From Casuarius casuarius (taxonomy: Eukaryota; Chordata; Aves; Casuariiformes; Casuariidae), in contig PTFA01000111.1 in the NCBI GenBank assembly GCA_003342895.1, positions 408,199 to 472,198 of the forward strand: a stretch of DNA of 64,000 bases, in the 5' to 3' direction. Below are positions 57,801 through 64,000 of the stretch, piece by piece (position 1 is the stretch's first letter; each line of letters starts with the position of its first letter). A model generated the notes under the pieces. The model was given only the letters and a program-made list of their open reading frames with translations. It had not been told where the DNA came from and did not search any database. Position numbers and translations under genes: made by a program.

Positions 57801-60096
57801 ATTAACAGAAAAATGGGATTTTACCTGATCTGATAGGATATCGTCCTGTCAGGAAAGCTGCCCTGCTTGGAGTACATAGTGCGGATGCTGCTATATGCTG
57901 AGTAAGTGTCACACCTTCCTTAGCTAGTCTGTCAATATTAGGAGTTCTAGAAAAACATAATTGAAATAAAATTATTTAGAAATAGTCATGGTGAGATCAA
58001 AGCATCTGAGGAAAAACTATTGAAAACATCAAGTTAAGGCCAGTGTATGCAAATTATCAAAACGATGGTGGTGTTGCAAGTCTAAATACAATCATAGCAA
58101 ATACGTTTACATTTATTAAGTGTTAATACCAAAATGGCTTTGTGGTATTGTGCTAAATATCTTTTTCCCCACTTTCATCCTCTTGTCATGGACAATACTA
58201 ATCTGTGACACCTGGCCCTTTTGTATTTCAACCCCTTTTTATGCATTCACTGACTCAAAACTGTAACTCTGCTACTTACATGGCCTTTCTGCTTCAGCCA
58301 TGGGGAGGGGACAGACTGAAGAAAGTTGCTGCTTCCTTACTCCCTACTTGGTGGTGCTTCTCCCTTTCCCCAGCAAAATTTCAAAGAAGAATAGAGACAA
58401 TAATGAGGTCATTTGGGATCTGGTTGTCCCAAAGAGAGACTGAAAGTAGCCCTGGGCAGTGAGATGAAAATTTCTGAGATAGGGAAGATGGATATAGCCC
58501 TCTCAGTATCACTGCCATTGACTCACCAGTAAAATTACATCAGCTGAAGAATGAAGAGTTACACGGAAAAATGGAAAGTGCCTACCCAGAGAAAATCAAA
58601 ATTCCATTGATCCCTTTTCAAAAAGGTTTAATAGCATCACAACACTATATGATATTACGGGTTTTTTTGAAGTGGGAGAGGAGAGGAAGATGGATCACTT
58701 ATATCACTTATTAGGAGAGATTCAAATGGTCATGACTCTTCATTTATCTCTACATTAATGATGTTTACAGACTATGTCTGTAATATCAGACCTAGGAGCA
58801 CTTCCAAGTTTTCATATCTACATTTGAACTTTGTCCGCATGCATATGAAAAGTGGTTTCTGCAGGATGAAATCCTGTGCCTTTGGTTCTACAGGAGAAAA
58901 AAAAAAAAGAAAGAAAACCTAGGCATGAATACTAGCCAGGAACTGCAGCATGCTCTAGTAAGTCCCTGACCTGGGAGATTAATGACCATGACCTCAAGGC
59001 ACACTACATCCTGCCATTCTGACTGTATTCTACCCGAATACAGTCGGAAACATTAATCTTCCATCTTTTTTGCTATAACATCACCTAGAGACAACAAGCA
59101 GTGTGATGCAGTTTCTTCATACTGTAAAATTTAATCCTGGATTGTCACATCAGAGAATACAGTTCTGTCAGTATTTCTGATCCTTTGTGGGGGAAGAAGG
59201 GGTGACACAAACATCTGTGTCATATATTTTTTTTCTTGTTTAAAACCAGAGGCTGTAAGATGAGTTGTTTTGTGAGTTACGAGGAGCTATCACTTCCAAC
59301 TAACTTCAAGGGGAACAAGGCACTTAATATTCCACAGGACAGTGCCTTTAGTCTGAAGGGACTATTTAACTGGATCACAGCTTCATTTTGCACCACTGAA
59401 ACACAGTGAGCAGGCTCAACTTGTTGTGCTTTTTACACAAGCATCATACCTAACTTAGCAGTAATGATCACCCTGGGGAACACTGCTGAATTAGTCAGGT
59501 ATATTAACATTGGTTTTAATGAATTTAAATTACTACACTACAAATACAAGTGAAGGAAAAAAAATTAGCACTTTTTTTCCAAATGGTTAGTGACAAGTTC
59601 TTCTCAAATCACAAGACTTCTTCAAATTATGCTTAATTCATATTTGTGCCAAATTAATTTTTAAAGAAAATTGTTGATTATATTTTACTTCTCTGGATCT
59701 TAAAGTTAGTTTGGTTGCTCAGTTACCCGTTTAAAATGCAATGCTTTAGTGGGATAAAGTATGTCAGCTAAGCCTTTTCTTACTATTATTTAAAAAAAGC
59801 AAAGATTGAATATTCTGCAGAAAGATTAGCTTGATTTTATATAAAGAACCTTATCAAAGCTCTCAACATTTGTGTTTTATTAACTTTACAAATCTATAGA
59901 AAAACTACTGTAAATATAAAGACATGATTCCCCCAAACATATCATCATACCGTAAGGTTCTGTTCCCGTAACATCCCAGGTCTCCAATACCAAGATCATC
60001 AGCCATTAGTAAAATGATATTGGGATTCGAAGCACTGTGACTATTGACATTCTTTATGCCACACTGGCAAATTATTAGAAATACAAGAAGTCTCAT
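1699..60096 (-). CDS. STS: Steroid sulfatase (arylsulfatase C), 3'-incomplete; eight coding exons
   Basis: This gene encodes a membrane-bound sulfatase of the endoplasmic reticulum lumen that removes sulfate from 3-beta-hydroxysteroid sulfates such as estrone sulfate and DHEA sulfate. The joined exons (146 coding nt, then 122, 123, 424, 137, 138, 160 and 122 nt) give 457 codons plus one base, against 583 residues in human STS; the final exon is off the left edge. Visible features in order are a signal peptide (about 1-20), metal ligands D33/D34, the C-T-P-S-R motif with formylglycine Cys at 73, R77, K132, H134, two membrane helices (about 183-232), H288, D340/Q341 and K366. Each of these equals the human position minus two. 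STS is preferred over ARSD/ARSH/ARSL/ARSF because motifs such as [15 protein letters not shown] and TSNMDIFPT, and the membrane-helix exon as a whole, follow STS. All introns are GT-AG and all phases agree, so the gene appears functional. Confidence 0.93.
2301..2338. repeat. Short TA/TG microsatellite
   Basis: It is an imperfect mixture of TA, CATA and TG units, about 38 bp long. Confidence 0.85.
2449..2476. repeat. Perfect 12-bp inverted repeat (4-base loop)
   Basis: AATGTCTCTATT at 2449-2460 is repeated as its reverse complement at 2465-2476, with AGTT between. It could form a hairpin in DNA or in either strand's RNA. It is short for a microRNA precursor. Confidence 0.9.
2474..2499. repeat. 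13-bp tandem duplication
   Basis: The unit attaagccattga occurs twice back to back, overlapping the end of the neighbouring hairpin. It is probably a replication-slippage product. Confidence 0.88.
4400..4559 (-). CDS. STS: STS coding exon: WEGGIRVP segment with catalytic lysine
   Basis: The 160-nt exon follows acceptor atttttcag and ends at donor gtatgg. It encodes the end of G364, residues 365-416 and two bases of R417. [14 protein letters not shown] carries K366, equivalent to the catalytic human K368. [11 protein letters not shown] and KLAGAQLP follow, and are closer to STS than to ARSH or ARSD (which have TSLMDI-type sequences). This is a core part of the sulfatase domain. Confidence 0.95.
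5749..5823 (-). other. Exon-like open segment of 75 nt, identity unknown
   Basis: On the minus strand, acceptor-like cctgtag is followed by 25 sense codons reading [19 protein letters not shown] then IMEEEL, ending at a near-perfect donor, TTG|gtgagtaag. The composition (Glu, Lys, Ser) looks protein-like. The pyrimidine tract before the acceptor is weak. If spliced into STS at this place (phase 1) it would hit a stop (TGA) after ten codons, so it would truncate STS. It may be a relic exon, a poison exon or chance. Confidence 0.25.
10280..11420 (+). mobile_element. Ancient, highly decayed CR1/L3-like retroposon relic
   Basis: The best-preserved part is 10588-10676, which reads [13 protein letters not shown] followed by a segment ending KVMHIRG. 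This matches the CR1-family reverse transcriptase block L-D-x-W-A-x-x-x-x-x-x-F-N-x-x-K-C-x-V-M-H-I-G. Upstream and downstream bases, including ttatggaattaactgccaaagaa, resemble the expected CR1 ORF and 3' region in the same order, without an open frame. The outer limits are approximate. It is much more diverged than the copy at 13.1 kb. Confidence 0.6.
13094..13868 (+). mobile_element. CR1 non-LTR retrotransposon, 5'-truncated copy
   Basis: The element starts inside the reverse transcriptase gene at [12 protein letters not shown], the F-A-D-D catalytic palm motif. It continues with [17 protein letters not shown] and, after a frame break, [10 protein letters not shown] and SREVILPL. It then loses part of the ORF (the segment before [10 protein letters not shown] is missing) and ends with the CR1 3' region: WNRLP-like remnants, ggattggactagatgatctc and attctgtgattcc. 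Stops and frameshifts make it inactive. It lies on the strand opposite to STS. The 3' end is diagnostic of CR1 of birds and other sauropsids. Confidence 0.93.
13878..13902 (+). repeat. G-rich tract just after the CR1 3' end
   Basis: G runs of 4, 6 and about 10 bases are broken by TTT and C, about 10 bp beyond the CR1 terminal repeat. It may be post-insertion expansion at the element's end. Confidence 0.85.
15436..15573 (-). CDS. STS: STS coding exon: TSDQG metal-binding segment
   Basis: This 138-nt exon lies between a long pyrimidine tract ending ttttag and donor gtgaat. It encodes the end of G318, residues 319-363 and the first base of G364. [13 protein letters not shown] supplies D340 and Q341, the remaining calcium ligands (human D342 and Q343). 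The glycosylation sequon at human N333 (N-D-T) is absent: the aligned residue is T331, and the neighbouring N330-T-K is not a sequon. The exon is flanked by introns of about 24 kb and 10.9 kb. Confidence 0.95.
16281..16319. repeat. 9-bp inverted repeat, possible ancient repeat fragment
   Basis: AAGGCTCCT at 16281-16289 pairs with AGGAGCCTT at 16311-16319 around a loop of 21 bases. The region (ctttggcactgtaaaggagc and following bases) has the feel of an old dispersed vertebrate repeat, but I cannot name the family. Confidence 0.6.
17250..17400 (+). mobile_element. Possible old CR1 3' tail
   Basis: The bases catatgacctccggaattcc and then ctttcaacctatgtaact, ending in short gatttt/gatgctatgat repeats, resemble the CR1 3' end (ggtgacctccagaggtccct, ttccaacct, then the terminal 8-bp repeat). 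No coding remnant was seen upstream, so the call is tentative. Confidence 0.4.
25222..25262 (+). repeat. GT / GGGT simple repeat with G-quadruplex motif
   Basis: A (GT)n run is followed by four GGG triplets separated by single T bases at 25239-25253, then more GT. This fits the canonical intramolecular G-quadruplex pattern on the plus strand, which is the template strand of STS. Confidence 0.95.
27617..27637. repeat. Poly-T run of 21 bases
   Basis: An uninterrupted T run. It supplies the Phe-rich C-terminus of a spurious 110-codon open frame on the plus strand. Confidence 0.95.
30357..30369. repeat. Poly-G run of 13 bases
   Basis: An uninterrupted G run, followed by ACAAAAAACAA. The length may be unreliable, because homopolymer G is error-prone in sequencing. 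Confidence 0.9.
31295..31310. repeat. Poly-A run of 16 bases
   Basis: A homopolymer in the 24-kb STS intron, with no recognised retroposon attached. Confidence 0.9.
33813..33842. repeat. Poly-T run of 30 bases
   Basis: It is an uninterrupted T run, the longest homopolymer here. It could be a poly-A tail of a minus-strand insertion, but no retroposed body is recognisable on its right side. Confidence 0.95.
35924..35942. repeat. (TA)n microsatellite
   Basis: About nine uninterrupted TA units in an STS intron. Confidence 0.93.
36330..36410. repeat. GGAA-rich imperfect tetranucleotide repeat
   Basis: Many GGAA or GAAG units with interruptions form a purine-only tract on the plus strand. GGAA is the core of ETS-family binding sites, but there is no sign that this tract is regulatory. 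Confidence 0.88.
39572..39708 (-). CDS. STS: STS coding exon: SYLHVH segment with catalytic histidine
   Basis: This 137-nt exon follows an acceptor of T and C runs ending in cccccag and is followed by donor gtatgttg. It encodes the end of R272, residues 273-317 and the first base of G318. [15 protein letters not shown] places H288 at the position of human H290, which contacts the sulfate. [17 protein letters not shown] is the typical STS helix block. The open frame continues past the donor by chance, but those extra residues do not resemble a sulfatase. Confidence 0.95.
44902..44930. repeat. (ATTATA)n short tandem repeat
   Basis: Four to five copies of a six-base AT-only unit follow a T run and an ambiguous base at 44901. 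Confidence 0.9.
45687..45728. repeat. 21-bp tandem duplication
   Basis: Two 21-base units share gcata, ataggatgtacca and a final a, and differ at two positions. They are likely a local slippage duplication in an STS intron. Confidence 0.88.
47010..47028. repeat. (GT)n microsatellite
   Basis: Nine uninterrupted GT units lie in an STS intron. Confidence 0.95.
47649..47676. repeat. (CA)n microsatellite
   Basis: About 12 CA units are followed by two ambiguous bases (47673 and 47675) and an A run. The N bases suggest a length or base polymorphism, or poor read support. Confidence 0.95.
48443..48866 (-). CDS. STS: STS coding exon: KWHLG active-site segment and two transmembrane helices
   Basis: The exon is 424 nt long and encodes residues 132-271 with split codons at both ends. 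K132 and H134 in KWHLG are active-site residues (human K134 and H136). A Cys-containing segment, DFCHHPL, and TNLRDC follow. Two hydrophobic helices lie at about 183-208 and 213-234, forming the STS hairpin anchored in the ER membrane. [19 protein letters not shown] includes the sequon N257-L-T, equal to human N259. The acceptor reads tttntag, with an N four bases upstream of the exon, and the donor is gtaggt. Human T180, near the substrate cleft, is replaced by K178. Confidence 0.95.
48867..54784 (-). other. STS: STS intron (5.9 kb)
   Basis: It has GT-AG borders and phase 1. It contains an unrecognised Cys/Lys-rich open frame on the minus strand at 52679-52918. No repeat family was identified. 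Confidence 0.9.
54785..54907 (-). CDS. STS: STS coding exon: [13 protein letters not shown] block
   Basis: This 123-nt exon runs from acceptor atatttag to donor gtaaaatt and encodes the rest of G90, residues 91-130 and the first base of G131. The peptide reads [20 protein letters not shown] and then ends GYSTALIG, the same length as the human exon product. R96, V99 and L101 match the human cleft residues R98, V101 and L103. Human T99 is replaced by V97. No long open frame marks this exon; it was found by translating the minus strand in the frame required by its neighbours. Confidence 0.93.
54908..57824 (-). other. STS: STS intron (2.9 kb)
   Basis: It has GT-AG borders and phase 1. Its 5' end, close to the formylglycine exon, contains the long TA/TG microsatellite at 57373-57626. 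The rest is AT-rich, with no recognised element. Confidence 0.9.
57373..57626. repeat. Compound (TA)n / (TATG)n / (CATA)n microsatellite
   Basis: About 250 bp consist almost only of alternating TA and TG/CA steps, with one N at 57557. It yields spurious overlapping open frames on both strands rich in Tyr, Ile and His. It lies in an STS intron 200-450 bp from the formylglycine exon. Confidence 0.97.
57825..57946 (-). CDS. STS: STS coding exon: sulfatase active-site motif with formylglycine cysteine
   Basis: This 122-nt exon lies between a tttttctag acceptor and a CAG|gtaaaa donor. It completes R49 and encodes residues 50-89 plus the first base of G90. It carries TPNIDRLA and then L72-C73-T-P-S-R77. 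Cys73 is the residue that formylglycine-generating enzyme (SUMF1) converts to formylglycine in type I sulfatases (human C75), and R77 is human R79. The block around [14 protein letters not shown] is the Prosite-type sulfatase signature 1 region. The CxPSR core is intact, so the protein should be competent for activation. Confidence 0.95.
57947..59950 (-). other. STS: STS intron (2.0 kb)
   Basis: It has GT-AG borders (gtatga to tttctag) and phase 2, splitting Arg49. No other feature was recognised. Confidence 0.9.
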
Positions 60097-60103
60097 CTTC
60101 TTC
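59951..60103 (-). CDS. STS: STS first coding exon: signal peptide and first metal-binding Asp pair
   Basis: The exon follows an acceptor (pyrimidine-rich tract ending ACACCAG) and has seven 5' UTR bases, GAAGAAG, before the ATG at 60096. Translation starts [12 protein letters not shown], a hydrophobic ER signal. Cleavage is likely near residue 20, where the human mature protein also begins. [16 protein letters not shown] follows, and D33 and D34 are the calcium ligands of the sulfatase fold. N45-R-T is an N-glycosylation sequon matching human N47. The exon ends in the first two bases of R49 before the donor gtatga. An untranslated exon must lie upstream. Confidence 0.93.
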
Positions 60104-61089
60104 CTGGTGTGTAAGAACAGGTGGAAACATTATAGATAAAAACCATACTTTTTGTTATTTGACTATTCCTCTAATTTAGTCCTATTATTGCTCTGCATTC
60201 CATACTAGAAGAGAAGGAGAAAATTAGATTGTCATTTTTTTGGTTTTTTTTCTCAAGAGATTTTTTTTTACATTATTTTCTCTCTCCCATATTTTTTAAA
60301 ATTAAAAATGCATTTAATATATATCTGATGTCCCTTTCCATCCCTTCCACACAGAGACAAAGCCTTTTAATAAAAACAAACAGAACAGCAACAAACTCAG
60401 TGACAGTACTTTTATATAAACAGATGCACTATCAATAAAACACGATAGCAAGTAAGGTTTTTTTTTGTTTAGGCTTAAATTTATTTTGAGGAACACAGAA
60501 ATTGAAATCATTTAGGACTACAATTTCCAAGGTTCATTTAAGAAAAAAAAAGTTCATCGAATTCTGCCACTGAAGTAAACGACTGAACTTCTCTTCAACA
60601 AGGGAAAAAAAAAATCCACCTGGAGTTTCTTGACAAGAATAAACATTATGGGAAAGGGGATGAAGAGATGCATTACACAATTACTGNAGTGAAAGTTTTT
60701 ATCAACAAAAATAAAAAAAAACCTCTTCACAAATCTTTCAAAAATTACGCCCTACAACAGTTATGTAAAAATATCTGATACCAAGTCACAATGGTCTACC
60801 AACAATGATGATGCCGTATTCAACTTAAAGCAAGTAGAAAAATATATTGCACACAATAGGACATACCATTATATTCTTTCATGATAAAAGCAGAGTTTCT
60901 TTGCTGATGTGAATACTATGAATACTATTATACCTAAACAAGGATTGTCAAATCTCTATTTTACTCTTCACTATGTTTTGGCTGAACTTGACTCCCTTTA
61001 GGCTGTGATGGACTGTGCCGGGTATACACATCAAAAAACAAAAGAGACTTTTTCCCTTCTGCCCCTAGTAACGTATCTTTTCTGGATGT

Positions 61090-61770
61090 AGGCAGCCTTT
61101 TTCAAATGGAAGTGAGGCGAGAGTCAGACTTGGGCACTGGCTTCTGCTGGGACAAGAAGGAAAGAAGAGGAAAGCAAGACTGAGGTAGAAATTTGGAAGT
61201 GAAACAGCAGGAGAAGGAACTGGAAACAAGAATTTCAGGAGAGACTGGTGACAGTGGGTCAAAAAAGAAAAAGTTGTAAATCAGTGACTTATAGCAGATA
61301 AAAGTAACTAGAGACGAGATAAAGTAGACAGAACTGGAAAAGTTCATACAAAAGAGACTAGACATCAAGGAAGACAGATTTGTAGATGAGTAAGATGTGG
61401 TGGCTAAAAGTAGCTGTAGAAAAGATAAGTAGCCAGAACTGGAAGAGCTTGTACTGACTAGAAGAAAGAGCAAGGAGAGAAACCAAAAGCCAGCTGGAAT
61501 GAGAAATGAGAAGTAGAAATGAGGATTGGCAGAGGGTTTAAGAAGCTGGAAGGGATAGTATGACACTGGGTAGGCAAAGAAATTGAGGAAAAGAGAGGTG
61601 AGAGAACTGGGAGTGGCTGGAATGAAAGAGCAGAGGAGTTAAGATTAAGGAAGATGAAGGGAACTGATTGCAAACAAAAGCCTGGGTAGAGAAGGCTCAG
61701 GACTGACACAAGTGAGAAGAGCTCCAGATAGTGGGGATCAAGCAATACAGACTGGGGCTTTAGATTCTCA
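61090..61770 (+). repeat. Purine-rich, T- and C-poor tract (~680 bp)
   Basis: The plus strand is rich in A and G throughout, with loosely recurring words such as agaactgg, actggaagag and gagaaatgag. The imbalance leaves two overlapping open frames (154 and 109 codons) on the minus strand that are mostly Ser, Phe and Leu, as expected from composition alone. It may be a decayed minisatellite or old low-complexity DNA. Confidence 0.7.
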
Positions 61771-62978
61771 ACTTCCATTATTGCCATTCTGTCAGAAAGT
61801 ATGCATGTAAGTAGGATTTTAACTCTTTTAGTGCTGGCTCACATACAGGGTAAAATGCTAATAAGTATATTAGCTAATTTTTAGTGCTGAATGTACACTT
61901 TATAACCTATTGCACTTTCCTCACTTTGGTGACTGAGGCTCCAATGTAGACCTCTGTTGAGAAGATCTAAAGGTTCCAGCCTTATTATTGTCAACAAAAT
62001 GTTAGTTACGTGGTTCATTTCATGGAAAGCAATGTACTTCGTTTCAGACATGAAAAATATATATACAAATGTTAATAGTAAAACTCTAAATGCTGTTCTG
62101 CTTGTCTGGATGCATCTAATCAACCTTTCATCAACTTACCATACTAATAGTGTTACGCAGCGCCTGCCACAGTGCAGACTTTTAATCTGTGCAGTAGGTT
62201 TACTCTTTTTCCCTTGAATTGCCTCCCATGTGTTGCAGGATAGCAACTAACACACTGACCCTTACAGGACAGGAAACTCTTGCTGCAGCATCTTATGTTC
62301 CTACTCCACTGCTAGGGTCTTAAGGGTCATGATAATAGGGAGGTTCAAAATATATATTGGTGACAGATATAGAATTACATGGACATCCACAGGATCTGCA
62401 CATTTATTTCACAGAATGGTTGAGTACTTTCAGTCTTGTTGTAGGCTTGACATTGTCTATGGTTACCTCTGAATAAAACCTAAAAATATACACTCCTGCC
62501 ACTAATAAAACCATCATTTACAGGCACCGAGCTAGCTGGTTTTAGTAGGTTTTACAAACAGTAATTCCAAGGTTTAATTTAACCAGTAAAAACAGAACAT
62601 TCTGTATGTCCATTAGAAGGTATGGAGCTGTGCAGAGAAGTCTTTTTGAATATGTGAGGGGTCTTCAGGCACTAAAGAAGAGAGCAAACTCATTGGCCTT
62701 TAACAGAGCAAAGGTACTGTTGGAAACCTTAGTGGAGACAGTATTTTGTTTTACAGAATGAAATAAATATAATAAATGTGTGAAATATTTTAGAAATTAA
62801 CTGAATACTATTCATGTGAATTGCAGAGTTCTCAAATCTTTGTAGTGACTAGCATCAGCAGGATGAAAGACAGCACTCTATTCATTGAACTATGTAAGAC
62901 ATTAATTACCATGGACAAACTTTAAAATCTTCCACTGTATACATTATAGAACCTCTTCATATAATATTTTGACATAAT

Positions 62979-63218
62979 CTACAAAGCTAAGCTAAGAGAC
63001 CTGTTCCTAAGATCAATTACATCATTGTCATTTGCAGAGTCACTGAAAATGTCATCGTCTGGGACTATCTCTGGAAAAGTTAGCCTCCTAGCAGCTCCAG
63101 TTCTCACTTTGTAAATCAACAAAAATGAGTTATTGAAAGATGTCTGTGATGCAGTACTGCTGGACCAGTCTGAACGCATATCTGTAAGCGCTCTCAGGCT
63201 TTGGGCTGTTCGTCTTCA
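62979..63218 (-). other. Coding-like fragment, unrecognised
   Basis: A minus-strand frame, open from about 63218 to a stop at 62979, contains LRALTDMRSDWSSSTASQT, and further on ARRLTFPEIVPDDDIFSD and NDVIDLRN. This composition is unlike the random frames nearby. A second frame just upstream reads FTDLISDEDEQPKA before a stop, so a frameshifted pseudogene or an exon of another gene is possible. I cannot assign a family. Confidence 0.25.
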
Positions 63219-64000
63219 TCTGATATGAGGTCCGTGAAGTGAAAGGAACAAGGAAACATGGAAAAACAAAAACCCAACAATTTTGATTTCCCTAGCCTAC
63301 TCTCTGCACAGCAGACTGTCACGCATCTTGAAGGGACATGCTTGGAAAACAAGACAAATGCAATGGACAAAATTGAGTGGAACAGACAACAGCAAAGAAA
63401 TACAGAGCAGTATAAAGGGAAGCATGTAAAAAATAAAGAACGCTCTTAGCATGCTGTGGTACCTCTGTGTCACATCAGGGTATTTAATGGTGAATAGTTA
63501 GGCATACAGAGACTTAACAGGAAAACGATTATACTGAATCAGATGAAGTGTTTACTTAGCCTAGTATCTGGTCTCCAACAGAAGCCAGACCAAATGCTTA
63601 AGGAAAGAATGTTAAGAAGCTTGGCATAATACATTCTTCCAGCTTTTAGCAATGACTTTTAAGGGCGGAAGATATATACACAGTACATTATTCAACAGCT
63701 CCCCATGGAACTTTTCTCCTGCATAAATTTGTTGTAGACCATTTTGAACCAATTTGCACTTTTTTTGGACCTCCACAACATCCTGCACAGGCTTCAGCCT
63801 TAAAGGATTATGTTCTAGACTCAGGTGTCAACATTTTTCCTTAATTGCATGTTAGACATGTAAGTGCTATTTTGAATCCCTGTTTCACTTCCTCTATGGT
63901 ATAATAGGACTAATAATGCATCTTTTCCTCCCAAGGTGGTTGCTAGCTTGAGAAGATTTCAGGTGGTGCTTAATTTCCTACAGCAATAGGAGCCACATTA

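Larger units (their letters stand above)
60104..64000 (-). other. 5' region of STS: intron or upstream flank
   Basis: The start-codon exon is preceded by a splice acceptor, so at least one non-coding exon lies upstream. I see no CpG-rich island or clear promoter in this stretch, and no 5' UTR exon I could defend. It contains a purine-rich tract at 61.09-61.77 kb and an unexplained coding-like fragment at 63.0-63.2 kb. Confidence 0.6.

Noticed and set aside
61102..61566. 154-codon minus-strand open frame, the longest in the window
   Set aside because: It is Ser/Phe/Leu low complexity, explained by the purine-rich plus strand. There is no domain or signal of selection.
1..64000. Bacterial-style operons, CRISPR arrays, tRNA or rRNA genes, defence or mobile gene systems
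   Set aside because: None were found on either strand. The window is an intron-rich vertebrate locus with one gene.

Overview
The window is a piece of bird-like vertebrate nuclear DNA: AT-rich, with large introns, few recognisable repeats and isolated N bases of the kind found in draft assemblies. The 3' half of a CR1 retroposon, with its typical sauropsid 3' end, sits at about 13.1-13.9 kb, and at least one much older CR1-like relic lies near it. No bacterial, plasmid or phage signal was seen, and no rRNA, tRNA or CRISPR array.

One gene explains the window. On the minus strand, from about 60.1 kb down to 1.7 kb and off the left edge, eight coding exons join in phase with GT-AG borders. They encode the first 457 residues of a sulfatase best matched by steroid sulfatase (STS, arylsulfatase C). 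Exon order on the minus strand is 60103-59951 (start codon, signal peptide, first metal-binding Asp pair), 57946-57825 (formylglycine-forming Cys), 54907-54785, 48866-48443 (two membrane helices), 39708-39572, 15573-15436, 4559-4400 and 1820-1699. The last coding exon lies beyond position 1. The promoter and 5' non-coding exon(s) are not visible and are probably beyond 64 kb or unrecognisable in 60.1-64 kb.

All catalytic and metal-binding residues known for the human enzyme in this part of the protein are present with a constant offset of two residues, so the gene looks intact. Differences from the human enzyme that I can see are two substitutions among residues lining the substrate cleft and loss of one N-glycosylation sequon.

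The rest is intron or 5' flank. It holds CR1 relics, simple repeats (a TA/TG tract of about 250 bp at 57.4 kb, a G-quadruplex-type tract at 25.2 kb, poly-T and poly-G runs), a long purine-rich stretch at 61.1-61.8 kb, small perfect hairpins and a few exon-like open segments that I cannot name. I found no convincing novel multi-gene system. The best leads are a 75-nt exon-like segment at 5.7-5.8 kb and a coding-like fragment at 63.0-63.2 kb.
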